DNA of 42,393 bases from Neisseria shayeganii 871 (lineage in GTDB: Bacteria > Pseudomonadota > Gammaproteobacteria > Burkholderiales > Neisseriaceae), in contig NZ_JH164926.1 in assembly GCF_000226875.1 (NCBI RefSeq), positions 781,001-823,393 on the forward strand, in the 5' to 3' direction. The position numbers and the translations under genes are program-made. The notes under the pieces were generated by a model. That model made no database searches. It had not been told where the DNA came from and worked only from the letters and a program-made list of their open reading frames with translations. Positions 35,038 through 42,393 of the stretch are shown here, one piece after another (positions within the stretch are counted from its first letter, which is position 1; each line of letters starts with the position of its first letter).

Positions 35038-35357
35038 AATGTCAATAGTTTCTGGATGATTTGGATGTAATGAGATGTTTCAGGTAGCCTCATGCTGTAA
35101 ACGGGCTACCTGAAAAGCAAATAGGCTTGCCGCTTAACCATGGCTCAGTTGGTGGTCAATATCGTGCCAATGCCAAGCCGACGAGCCAGGCCGGTACGCC
35201 GTCGCCGTTGCGGCCGCGCCGCCTGCAACCATATCGAAGTGCCAGTTTTGTGCGCTGCGCGGTGTGCCTGCCACACTTTAAGCGCCACCGCAACGGCCTC
35301 AGGCGAGCGAACGGCGTTGGCCTCATCGCCGCCCGGCAGCTGGTTTTGGCCGGCAGA
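35038..35357 (-). other. 320-base gap between gatC and gatA
   Basis: Contains a DUS hairpin (35077-35116: exact copy 35079-35090 with a one-mismatch inverse copy 35103-35114), then about 240 bases of GC-rich sequence in which I see no convincing gene or RNA. Short open frames on both strands lack ribosome binding sites and have arginine-rich, low-complexity translations. The gap is unusually large for gatC-gatA and may mark the edge of a replaced gatA-gatB segment. Confidence 0.6.
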
Positions 35358-35648
35358 TTACTCTTCAATCACTTGCGGCACAATATACAGGCGGTTGCGC
35401 ACCTCGGGCGCCACCGCCTGATATTCGGCGGCATGGTCGGTTTCGGTGACCACATCGTCGCGCAGGCGCAGGGCGACTTCGTGCGGGTGGGCCATCGGCT
35501 CGATGCCGTCGGTATCGACCGCCTGCATCTTTTCCACCAAGGCAAAAATATCGTTCAATTCCTGCAGGCTCTGCTGCTGTTCCGCATCGCTCAAACTCAG
35601 GCGCGACAGGCGGGCGATTTTTTCCACATCGGAAAGTGTAAGCGACAT
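35358..35648 (-). CDS. gatC: Asp-tRNA(Asn)/Glu-tRNA(Gln) amidotransferase subunit C
   Basis: 96 residues, usual length. GatC wraps around GatA and stabilises the complex. MSLTLSDVEKIARLSRLSLSD is the family N terminus, and AVDTDGIEPMAHPHEVALRLRDDVVTE the central interface segment. AAGGAAAT precedes the ATG at 35648. A GATAAT (about 20 bases upstream on the minus strand) may be its -10. Divergent from mreB, the usual neisserial arrangement. Confidence 0.93.
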   Translation of the reverse strand: MSLTLSDVEKIARLSRLSLSDAEQQQSLQELNDIFALVEKMQAVDTDGIEPMAHPHEVALRLRDDVVTETDHAAEYQAVAPEVRNRLYIVPQVIEE

Positions 35649-35850
35649 AAAATTTCCTTAAATTATCTTTAGCAAAACACCCAATCTCGGGTATCATTGC
35701 GCGTTTTTTGACAAGGCCGACAGCCTAAGACGGCTGCGGATTATAGCCCAAAACCCAATTCAAAGCATGGCGGCCCGAGCAGGCTACCTGAAAGCGTGCC
35801 GCGCGGCCGTGCGCCCAAATCTGAAAAACACCCTATTTAGGAATCCTCCC

Positions 35851-36888
35851 ATGTTCCGTTTTCTCACCCAATATTTTTCCAACGATCTGGCCATTGATTT
35901 AGGCACCGCCAACACCCTGATTTACATCAAGGGCCGCGGCATCGTGCTGGACGAACCTTCCGTGGTGGCCATGCCCAACGACTTTCACAATAAAAATGCT
36001 GCCGTGGCCGTTGGCGTGGAAGCCAAACGCATGTTGGGCCGCACACCGGGCAGCATCCAAGCCATCCGCCCGATGAAAGACGGCGTGATTGCCGATTTCA
36101 ATGTTACCGAGAAAATGCTGAAGCACTTTATCCGCAAAGTGAACAACAGCCGTTTTGCCGCCGCGCCGCGCATCGTCATCTGCGTGCCCTGCGGCTCCAC
36201 CCAAGTAGAACGCAAAGCCATCCACGACTCAGCCGAAAGAGCCGGCGCCTCGGCCGTGTATTTGATTGAAGAACCGATGGCCGCCGCCATCGGTGCCGGC
36301 CTGCCGATTGAAGAACCCACCGGCTCCATGGTGGTGGACATCGGCGGCGGCACCACCGAAGTGGGCGTCATTTCCCTGTCCGGCGTGGTGTATTCCCATT
36401 CCGTGCGCGTGGGCGGCGATGCGTTTGACGAAGCCATCATCAACTATGTACGCCGCAATTACGGCATGTTGATCGGCGAGGCCACCGCCGAGGAAATCAA
36501 AAAAGCCATCGGCTCCGCCTTCCCGGGCCACACCATGCGCGAAATCGAAGCCAAAGGCCGCAACTTGGCCGAAGGCATCCCCCGCGCTTTCACCATCAGC
36601 TCCAACGAAGTGTTGGAAGCCTTGGCCGAGCCGCTCAACCAAATCGTACAAGCGGTGAAAAACGCCCTGGAGCAAACACCGCCGGAATTGGGCGCCGATA
36701 TTGCCGACCGCGGTCTGGTGCTCACCGGCGGCGGCGCCCTGCTGTGCGGCTTAGACCGCCTGCTGGCCGAGGAAACCGGCCTGCCCGTAACCATCGCCGA
36801 AGACCCGCTCACCTGCGTGGTGCGCGGCAGCGGCAAAGCCTTAGACATGATCGGCAAAATGAATTCCGTTTTCGTGGCCAATCCCTGA
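35851..36888 (+). CDS. mreB: Rod shape-determining protein MreB
   Basis: 345-residue bacterial actin that organises lateral wall synthesis. Phosphate 1 motif DLAIDLGTANTLIYIKGRGIVLDEPS near the N terminus, phosphate 2 VVDIGGGTTEVGVISLSGVV, and the adenosine motif LTGGGALLCGLDRLLAEETG. AGGAA is well spaced before the ATG at 35851. First gene of mreBCD-mrdAB. Its presence agrees with a rod-shaped Eikenella; coccal Neisseria lack mreB. Confidence 0.97.
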   Translation: MFRFLTQYFSNDLAIDLGTANTLIYIKGRGIVLDEPSVVAMPNDFHNKNAAVAVGVEAKRMLGRTPGSIQAIRPMKDGVIADFNVTEKMLKHFIRKVNNSRFAAAPRIVICVPCGSTQVERKAIHDSAERAGASAVYLIEEPMAAAIGAGLPIEEPTGSMVVDIGGGTTEVGVISLSGVVYSHSVRVGGDAFDEAIINYVRRNYGMLIGEATAEEIKKAIGSAFPGHTMREIEAKGRNLAEGIPRAFTISSNEVLEALAEPLNQIVQAVKNALEQTPPELGADIADRGLVLTGGGALLCGLDRLLAEETGLPVTIAEDPLTCVVRGSGKALDMIGKMNSVFVANP

Positions 36889-36911
36889 TGCCTTTCAGGT
36901 AGCCTGCCCTT

Positions 36912-37784
36912 ATGTCGCAAGAACTCCATTTCGTCAAACCCGCCGTCGGCCCGGCCGGCAAATTGGTTTTGCTGAGCATGCTGTCGATCGCCCTCTTGGT
37001 GCTCGACAGCCGTTACGCCGCATTGCAACAGGCCAAAGCCTATGTGGCCACCGCGCTCTATCCCCTGCAATGGGCGGCCAACCAGCCGGTGGAATGGGTA
37101 CGCTACGGTACGGACATGTTGGGCGACAAGCACAATCTGCTGCGGGAAAACGCCCGCCTGCGCAGTGAAAACATCCGTTTGAGTATGCAGTTGCAATTGC
37201 AGCAACCTGCCGTGCGCGAATTGGGCGAATTGAAAAGCGTACACCGCCTGCAACCGCTGCTGATGCCCAACGTGATGGTGGCCGAAATCGTCTCCAAAGC
37301 CAGCAGCGCACAATCCGGCCGTTTCCTGATCAACCGCGGCAGCCGCGACGGCGTGCGGGTGGGCGATCCGGTCAGCGATGAGCACGGCCTGCTCGGCCAA
37401 ATCACTTCCGTCCAGCCCGCAGCGGCGGAAGTCACCCTGATCAGCCACAACCAAGCCGTGATTCCGGCCATGCTTGCCCGAAGCGGCATCCGCACCTTGG
37501 TTTACGGCCGCGGCGGCGGTTTGGATTTGCGCTACTTCCCGGTTTCCGCCGAGCTGGCGGCCGGCGACTTATTGGTCACCTCCGGCATCGACAGCATTTA
37601 TCCGCCCGGCATTCCAGTTGCCAAGGTCACCCAAGCAGAGCGCAATTCCGGCACTCCTTACTACCGTGCCGCCATCGAAGCCGCCGCAGGCTTGCACAGC
37701 AGCCGCTATGTATTGGTTATTCCGCAAAAAACCTCCGCTGAGGCCGCTCTTCCCGCCGCCCCGGCCAGCAGCCCGCAAGAGTAG
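36912..37784 (+). CDS. mreC: Rod shape-determining protein MreC
   Basis: 290-residue bitopic protein. A membrane anchor (about 16-33) is followed by a coiled coil (LGDKHNLLRENARLRSENIRLSMQLQLQQ, about 70-98) and two periplasmic beta domains with FLINRGSRDGVRVGDPVSDEHGLLGQI. It links MreB to PBP2 and MreD. The only sequence between it and mreB is a DUS (36893), whose AGGTAG may serve as a weak ribosome binding site. mreD starts 2 bases after its stop. Confidence 0.94.
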   Translation: MSQELHFVKPAVGPAGKLVLLSMLSIALLVLDSRYAALQQAKAYVATALYPLQWAANQPVEWVRYGTDMLGDKHNLLRENARLRSENIRLSMQLQLQQPAVRELGELKSVHRLQPLLMPNVMVAEIVSKASSAQSGRFLINRGSRDGVRVGDPVSDEHGLLGQITSVQPAAAEVTLISHNQAVIPAMLARSGIRTLVYGRGGGLDLRYFPVSAELAAGDLLVTSGIDSIYPPGIPVAKVTQAERNSGTPYYRAAIEAAAGLHSSRYVLVIPQKTSAEAALPAAPASSPQE

Positions 37785-37786
37785 TC

Positions 37787-38290
37787 ATGACCGAAATGGA
37801 CGAATTCCGCGGCGCCACCCCCAAACGGTTGGTCGTCCTCAGCTTTTTTCTGACCTTGCTGTTGGATTTTATCCCCCTGCCCGCCCCGTTAGCCTATATC
37901 TTGCCGGAGGCCTCGGCCATCTTCTTGATTTACTGGCTGCTGCACCGGCCTCAGTTTATCGGCATCGGCGCTGCCTTCCTACTCGGCCTGCTGATGGACA
38001 TCGGCACCAACTCCGCCTTAGGCCAACATGCGCTGGCCTATACGGTGACCGCTTTTCTGATCCAACACAAACAGCGCCAAATCGTGCTGTATTCTTTCGG
38101 CCTGCAGGCCGTGGCCGTGGCTTTGGCGCTTTTGGTCTGCCAATCGATCAGTACCTTGGTGACCCTGTTCCAACAGCAACAGCCCGATTGGCTGGCGATT
38201 GGCTTGCCGCCGCTGTTTGCCGGCCTGATCTGGCCCCTGTTGAATAAAATGATGCTGGCCTTGGCCCATTACCGCCGTACCCGCTCATGA
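37787..38290 (+). CDS. mreD: Rod shape-determining protein MreD
   Basis: 167 residues with about five membrane helices (from about 16 to 160). The family pattern ALLVLDF...LPLPAP is matched by LLLDFIPLPAPLAYILPEASA, and LLGLLMDIGTNSALGQHALAY is the conserved central segment. It completes the MreBCD complex in the inner membrane. The stop overlaps the mrdA start by 4 bases (ATGA). Confidence 0.92.
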   Translation: MTEMDEFRGATPKRLVVLSFFLTLLLDFIPLPAPLAYILPEASAIFLIYWLLHRPQFIGIGAAFLLGLLMDIGTNSALGQHALAYTVTAFLIQHKQRQIVLYSFGLQAVAVALALLVCQSISTLVTLFQQQQPDWLAIGLPPLFAGLIWPLLNKMMLALAHYRRTRS

Positions 38291-40338
38291 ACGCTTCGCG
38301 CCACTTTACTTCCAAGCAGCCGCGCCGGCGGCAGCAAGACCACATCATCCGTCTGATGGCGGCTTTTACCCTGATTCTGCTGCTGTTTGCCGTCTTGATT
38401 GCCCGTTTCGTCTATCTTCAGGTAGCCAAACATGAAGAGTTTGTGGCCAAAGCGGCCACCAACCGCATTTCCCTGATCCCCACCCCGCCGATACGCGGCG
38501 AAATCACCGATGTCAACGGCGTGGTTTTGGCCCACAACTACCCGGCTTATTCGCTTGAGGTGATCCCCAACGAGCTGGAGATGAAAATCGAAGAGCTGGT
38601 GGAAGCGCTGCGCCCCTATGCCGACATCAGCGAAGGCGACCTGCGCCGTTTCCGCCGTTTCCGCGCCGAATCCCGCTCCTACGAACGCATACCGCTGAAA
38701 CTGAAACTCAGCACCGAGGAAGCCGCCCGCCTGGCCGCCGTTCTGTTCCGTTTCAAAGGCGTCGAAGTCAACGCCCGCACCTTCCGCGAATACCCCTACG
38801 GCGAGCTGACCACCCACATCCTCGGCTACATCGGCCGCATCAGCGACCGCGACATGCAGAAGCTGGAAGAAGAAGCGCGCAGCGAACTCTACCGAGGCTC
38901 CACCCACATCGGCAAAATGGGGCTGGAAAATTTCTACGAGCGCCAATTGCACGGCCTGCCCGGCTATCGGGAAGTGGAAAAAGACGCCCAAGGCAACATC
39001 GTGCGCACCCTCAAAAGCGTGCCGCCCGCCAGCGGCCAAACCCTGCGCCTGTCGCTCGATATCCGCATGCAGCAGAAAGCCAGCGACCTGTTGGGCAACC
39101 GCCGCGGCGCCTTGGTGGCCATCGATCCGCAAACCGGCGGTATTTTGGCGCTGGTATCCAAGCCCACTTACGACGCCAATCTGTTTATCGACGGCATCGA
39201 CAGCGATACTTGGAAAGCACTCAACGAAGACTGGCAGCGCCCCCTGATCAACCGCGTGACCCAAGGCCTCTATCCCCCCGGTTCTACCTTCAAACCCTTT
39301 ATGGGCATGGCCGCCCTGCAAAGCGGACACATCACCATGGACACCGTACTGCCCTCTCCCGGCGCCTGGAGCATTCCCGGCAGCAGCCACCTGTTCCGCG
39401 ATTCGGTGCGCCGCGGTCACGGTTCGGCCAATTTGAGCAAAGCCATCCAAGTGTCTTCCGACACCTTTTTCTACCGCTTGGGTTATGAAATGGGAATAGA
39501 AAAAACCTACCCCTACCTGGCCCAATTCGGCTTCGGCCAGCCCACCGGCATCGACCTGCCCAACGAATACAAAGGCATTCTGCCCAGCCCCGAATGGAAA
39601 GCGCGGCGTTTTGCCAATGCCAACGAAGCCACCCGCCGCTGGAAAGCCGCCGACATGGTGACCATCAGCATCGGCCAAGGCTACAACACCTACACCCCGC
39701 TGCAGCTGGCGCATGCCACCGCCGTGCTGGCCAACGACGGCGTGGTGTACCGCCCCCATTTGGTCAAAGAACTGCTCGACCACCAAAACCAAACCCGCAC
39801 CTTGGTTGAGCCGCGCCCCAGCGCCACCCTGCCCTTCAAGCGCGAATATTTCGAATACGTCAAACACAGCATGGAGCGCGTGCTGCGCCCCGGCGGCACC
39901 GCCTGGCGTTTGGGCAGCGGCCTGCGCTACAGCATGGGCGGCAAAACCGGCACCGCCCAAGTGGTGCAGATCAAGCAGGGCGCCACCTATAATGCCGCCG
40001 CCCTGGCCGAGCAACACCGCGACCACGCCTGGTTTATTTCCTTCGCTCCGGTGGACAAACCGCAGATCGCCATCGCCGTGCTGCTCGAAAACGGCGGCTG
40101 GGGCGCCACCGCCGCCCCGATTGCGCGCCAATTGAGCGACTTCTATCTGCTCCAGCTGCGCGGCGAAGCAGGCCGCGAACTGCCGCTGCCCAAGCCCTCG
40201 GTGGCCTTGGTAGAACCGATGAGCCAAAACAACGGCGGCGGCCCCGCTGTCGAAGCCGCACGCATCGAAGCGGCCTACCGCACGGTTTCAGGTAGCCCGC
40301 CCGCGCGTCCTGCCGCTCCAGAAAGCACCGTACCATGA
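38287..40338 (+). CDS. mrdA: Peptidoglycan transpeptidase PBP2
   Basis: 683 residues. A membrane anchor near 21-43 precedes the pedestal domain, with RGEITDVNGVVLAHN near 66. The transpeptidase domain has the active-site Ser333 in PPGSTFKPF, SSDTFFY as the SxD/SxN motif and KTG at 553-555 (GGKTGTAQV). It cross-links glycan strands in cell elongation and is the target of amdinocillin-type beta-lactams. A one-mismatch DUS (near 38418) is translated as LQVA at the end of the anchor; a DUS-like site near 40288 lies in the C-terminal tail. Coupled to mreD and mrdB by 4-base overlaps. Confidence 0.95.
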   Translation: MNASRHFTSKQPRRRQQDHIIRLMAAFTLILLLFAVLIARFVYLQVAKHEEFVAKAATNRISLIPTPPIRGEITDVNGVVLAHNYPAYSLEVIPNELEMKIEELVEALRPYADISEGDLRRFRRFRAESRSYERIPLKLKLSTEEAARLAAVLFRFKGVEVNARTFREYPYGELTTHILGYIGRISDRDMQKLEEEARSELYRGSTHIGKMGLENFYERQLHGLPGYREVEKDAQGNIVRTLKSVPPASGQTLRLSLDIRMQQKASDLLGNRRGALVAIDPQTGGILALVSKPTYDANLFIDGIDSDTWKALNEDWQRPLINRVTQGLYPPGSTFKPFMGMAALQSGHITMDTVLPSPGAWSIPGSSHLFRDSVRRGHGSANLSKAIQVSSDTFFYRLGYEMGIEKTYPYLAQFGFGQPTGIDLPNEYKGILPSPEWKARRFANANEATRRWKAADMVTISIGQGYNTYTPLQLAHATAVLANDGVVYRPHLVKELLDHQNQTRTLVEPRPSATLPFKREYFEYVKHSMERVLRPGGTAWRLGSGLRYSMGGKTGTAQVVQIKQGATYNAAALAEQHRDHAWFISFAPVDKPQIAIAVLLENGGWGATAAPIARQLSDFYLLQLRGEAGRELPLPKPSVALVEPMSQNNGGGPAVEAARIEAAYRTVSGSPPARPAAPESTVP

Positions 40339-41444
40339 ACCGCGAATCCGAACACCCCATCCGCCGTTATTGGCAGAAAATCTGGGATCCCATGGATCTC
40401 TGGCTGTTTTACAGCATGCTGGCCATTTACGTGATGAGCCTGTTTTTGCTCTACTCCGCCGACGGTCAAAGCCTGCGCCAGCTGGAAAGCAAAACCGTGC
40501 ACACCGTCATCGGCTTCGGCCTGCTGTGGCTGATTGCCCGCACCCGGCCGCAACTGTTGGGCAACTTCGCCCCGCCGCTGTATGTGCTCGCCCTGCTGAT
40601 GCTGATTGCGGTCCACTTTTTCGGCGTCACGGTCAACGGCTCCCAACGCTGGCTCAATCTCGGCTTTATCCGCCCCCAGCCCTCCGAAATCATGAAAATC
40701 GCCCTACCGATGATGGTGGCGTGGTATCTGCAAAAGCACGAGGCGCATTTGGGCTGGAAACACTACCTCATCGCCTTGGTGTTGGTGGGCCTGCCCGGTT
40801 TTCTGATTTTGAAACAGCCCGATCTGGGCACCGCCACCCTGATCATGGCCTCCGGCCTGTTCGTCATCTTCTTTGCCGGCCTGCCGTGGAAAGCGCTGTT
40901 CGCCGCCGTAATCGGCTTCTGCGCCGCCCTGCCCCTGATTTGGCTGTACGGCATGCACGATTATCAGCGCACCCGCGTGCTGACCCTGCTCGACCCCACC
41001 AAAGACCCGCTCGGCGCCGGCTACCACATTTTGCAGTCCATGACCGCCATCGGCTCCGGCGGCGTGTGGGGCAAAGGCTGGCTCAACGGCACGCAAACCC
41101 ATCTCGACTACATCCCCGAAGCCACCACCGACTTTATTTTCGCGGTTTACGGCGAAGAGTTCGGCCTCATCGGCAACATCCTGCTGCTGGGCGTCTATAC
41201 CGTCATCCTCGCCCGCGGCCTCTACATCGCCGCCAAAGCGCCCACGCTCTACAGCCGCACCCTCGCCGGCGCACTCACCATGACCCTGTTCTGCTATATT
41301 TTCGTCAACATGGGCATGGTGAGCGGCATCCTGCCCGTGGTCGGCGTGCCCCTGCCGCTGGTGAGTTACGGCGGCACCGCCACCCTATCCATCATGATCA
41401 TCATCGCCATGCTGATGGGGATTGCCAACCAAAAACGTACCTGA
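40335..41444 (+). CDS. mrdB: Rod shape-determining protein RodA (SEDS glycosyltransferase)
   Basis: 369 residues, ten or so membrane helices. SEDS family blocks: TVNGSQRWLNLGFIRPQPSEIMKIALP, KQPDLGTATL with its important Asp, LTLLDPTKDPLGAGYHILQSMTAIGSGG, EATTDFIFAVYGEEFGLIG and PLPLVSYGGTATLS. It polymerises lipid II in complex with PBP2. Last gene of the operon. MITE copy 4 follows 26 bases after the stop. Confidence 0.95.
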   Translation: MNRESEHPIRRYWQKIWDPMDLWLFYSMLAIYVMSLFLLYSADGQSLRQLESKTVHTVIGFGLLWLIARTRPQLLGNFAPPLYVLALLMLIAVHFFGVTVNGSQRWLNLGFIRPQPSEIMKIALPMMVAWYLQKHEAHLGWKHYLIALVLVGLPGFLILKQPDLGTATLIMASGLFVIFFAGLPWKALFAAVIGFCAALPLIWLYGMHDYQRTRVLTLLDPTKDPLGAGYHILQSMTAIGSGGVWGKGWLNGTQTHLDYIPEATTDFIFAVYGEEFGLIGNILLLGVYTVILARGLYIAAKAPTLYSRTLAGALTMTLFCYIFVNMGMVSGILPVVGVPLPLVSYGGTATLSIMIIIAMLMGIANQKRT

Positions 41445-41470
41445 TAACCAGGCAATACCACAAACAGGCT

Positions 41471-41653
41471 GTGGCCTTTGCAAAGCCTCCAGATGTGGAT
41501 GCCGTTCAAGGCGTAGCAGCGCAGCAAGTGTGAACGCCAGGAATCCCCGTGGGACAGACATATCACACGATAGGCAAGCGAGCGGGCAGTACCCATAGGG
41601 CATAAACGCACAACGCAGAAATGCGCCGCAGATGGGGGTTTTGCAAAGGTCTC
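41471..41653 (+). mobile_element. 183 bp MITE-like element, copy 4 (inserted in a DUS hairpin)
   Basis: Flanked by AGGCT (41466-41470 and 41654-41658); the right copy starts an intact DUS (41654-41665), the left arm of the hairpin at 41653-41683. The left end is degenerate (GTGGCC instead of GAGACC), so this looks like the oldest copy. No transposase frame. Confidence 0.88.
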
Positions 41654-41683
41654 AGGCTACCTGAAAGCCTTTCAGGTAGCCTG
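41653..41683. terminator. DUS-pair hairpin after the mre operon
   Basis: DUS at 41654-41665 and 41671-41682 with a short loop. It was probably the original terminator of the mre-mrd operon, now moved about 190 bases away from mrdB by the MITE. Confidence 0.6.
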
Positions 41684-41741
41684 CCTTTCCTTCCCATCCA
41701 CCACCCAAACCGCCTGCCGGCGGCCCAAGCGACCGAACTTC

Positions 41742-42368
41742 ATGAGCGCCGAAATCATCAAAATCTTTCTCGCCTTTCTCGTCTTGATCAACCCCTTTGC
41801 CGCCCTGGGCTATTTTGTCAGCGCCACCGCCCAGCACAGCCGCCAGGAACGGCGCAACACCGCCCGCATCACCTCGTTGAGCGTCTTCATCATCATTTGC
41901 ATCGCCGCGCTGGCCGGCGACCGCCTGCTCGGCATCCTGGGCATCAGCATCGGCTCCTTCCGCATCGCCGGCGGCATTTTGGTGTTCCTGATCGCCTTGG
42001 CCATGATGAACGGCAACGACAACCCGGCCAAACCCTCGGCCGACGGCATCGCGCCGCCGGAAACCAAAAACGCCTTCGCCGTGGTGCCCTTGGCCATGCC
42101 CATGATCATCGGCCCCGGCGGCATTTCCACCGTCATCATTTACAGCAGCCAGGCGCGCAACTGGTATGAAACCGGCGCCATTCTCGCCGCCGGCTTCCTG
42201 ATTACCCTCATCTGCTATTTCAGCCTCGAAGCCGCCACCAAGGTCAGCCGCTTGCTCGGCGACACCGGCATGAAAATCGTCAACCGCGTGATGGGTTTGC
42301 TGTTGGCCGCCCTGGCCATCGAAATCATCCTCGCCGGTCTGAAAAACCTGTTTCCGCAATTGGGTTGA
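41742..42368 (+). CDS. MarC family membrane protein
   Basis: 208 residues with six membrane helices. Conserved MarC/YhgN features are IFLAFLVLINPFAALGYFVS at the N terminus, GISIGSFRIAGGILVFLIAL and AFAVVPLAMPMIIGPGGISTVIIYS. Despite the name, MarC is not needed for multiple antibiotic resistance, and its substrate is unknown. Complete in the window, starting at the ATG at 41742; no strong ribosome binding site is visible. Confidence 0.93.
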   Translation: MSAEIIKIFLAFLVLINPFAALGYFVSATAQHSRQERRNTARITSLSVFIIICIAALAGDRLLGILGISIGSFRIAGGILVFLIALAMMNGNDNPAKPSADGIAPPETKNAFAVVPLAMPMIIGPGGISTVIIYSSQARNWYETGAILAAGFLITLICYFSLEAATKVSRLLGDTGMKIVNRVMGLLLAALAIEIILAGLKNLFPQLG

Positions 42369-42393
42369 GCCGAATCTTTCTGCCAACAGGCTG

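Noticed and set aside
35156..35368. 70-codon frame on the minus strand between gatC and gatA
   Set aside because: It overlaps the gatC end, is arginine-rich and has no ribosome binding site or recognisable motif.
35708..35747. TTGACA at 35708 as the mreB promoter
   Set aside because: No acceptable -10 at 16-18 bases; the nearest TATAGC is 28 bases away.

Overview
The window is a piece of chromosome from a member of the Neisseriaceae, most likely Eikenella (E. corrodens or a close relative). The main reason is the 12-mer AGGCTACCTGAA or its reverse complement TTCAGGTAGCCT. I count about 35 exact copies and about a dozen with one mismatch, often as inverted pairs just after genes. This is the Eikenella dialect of the neisserial DNA uptake sequence (DUS), and such a density points to a naturally competent chromosome. 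The high GC content and the Neisseria-like proteins (Mip-type FKBP lipoprotein, CoaBC, MreBCD-PBP2-RodA, GatCAB) agree. There are no rRNA or tRNA genes, no CRISPR array, no prophage and no complete insertion sequence.

Layout. 1-2 kb: a DUF2185 protein, ribH-nusB, erpA. 2-9.2 kb, minus strand: six tightly packed genes (RDD, SpoIIM-like, DUF4129-type, DUF4350, MoxR AAA+ ATPase, DUF58), a conserved but poorly understood membrane and chaperone cluster. 9.4-11.2 kb: Mip/FkpA-like lipoprotein and asparaginase. 11.4-15.9 kb, minus strand: polyamine-type ABC transporter genes potA-potB-potC followed by a PuuB-like FAD oxidase. 16.1-19.2 kb: coaBC, a Bax-inhibitor-1 family membrane protein, aroE. 19.2-19.56 kb: an AT-rich gap with a candidate small RNA, a hypervariable-looking (CAAAA)16 tract and a terminator. 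19.5-24.9 kb, minus strand: tgt, a secreted nuclease, an MFS exporter, an orphan response regulator, SirB2 and an MnmM-type methyltransferase. 25-28 kb: a TauE/SafE-like protein and a 52-residue membrane peptide bracketed by two inverted copies of a small transposon-like element, then ribA and a GAF-like protein. 28-31.8 kb, minus strand: tig-clpP and lptE-holA. 32-35.6 kb, minus strand: gatC-gatA-gatB. 35.8-41.4 kb, plus strand: mreB-mreC-mreD-mrdA-mrdB, the elongasome operon. The window ends with a MarC-family gene.

The most interesting structures are not genes. (1) A 182-183 bp non-autonomous element with about 28 bp imperfect terminal inverted repeats is present four times. Each copy has a perfect 5 bp target duplication. 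In three of four copies the target is AGGCT, the first five bases of the DUS, so each insertion split a DUS and rebuilt it. (2) gatB and gatA carry DUS cores of the Neisseria dialect (GCCGTCTGAA) instead of the Eikenella form, a signature of transfer from Neisseria. (3) A possible minus-strand small RNA between aroE and tgt would show CCUCC, an anti-Shine-Dalgarno sequence, in the loop of its terminator hairpin. It lies about 100 bp from a pentanucleotide repeat tract that could vary by slippage.
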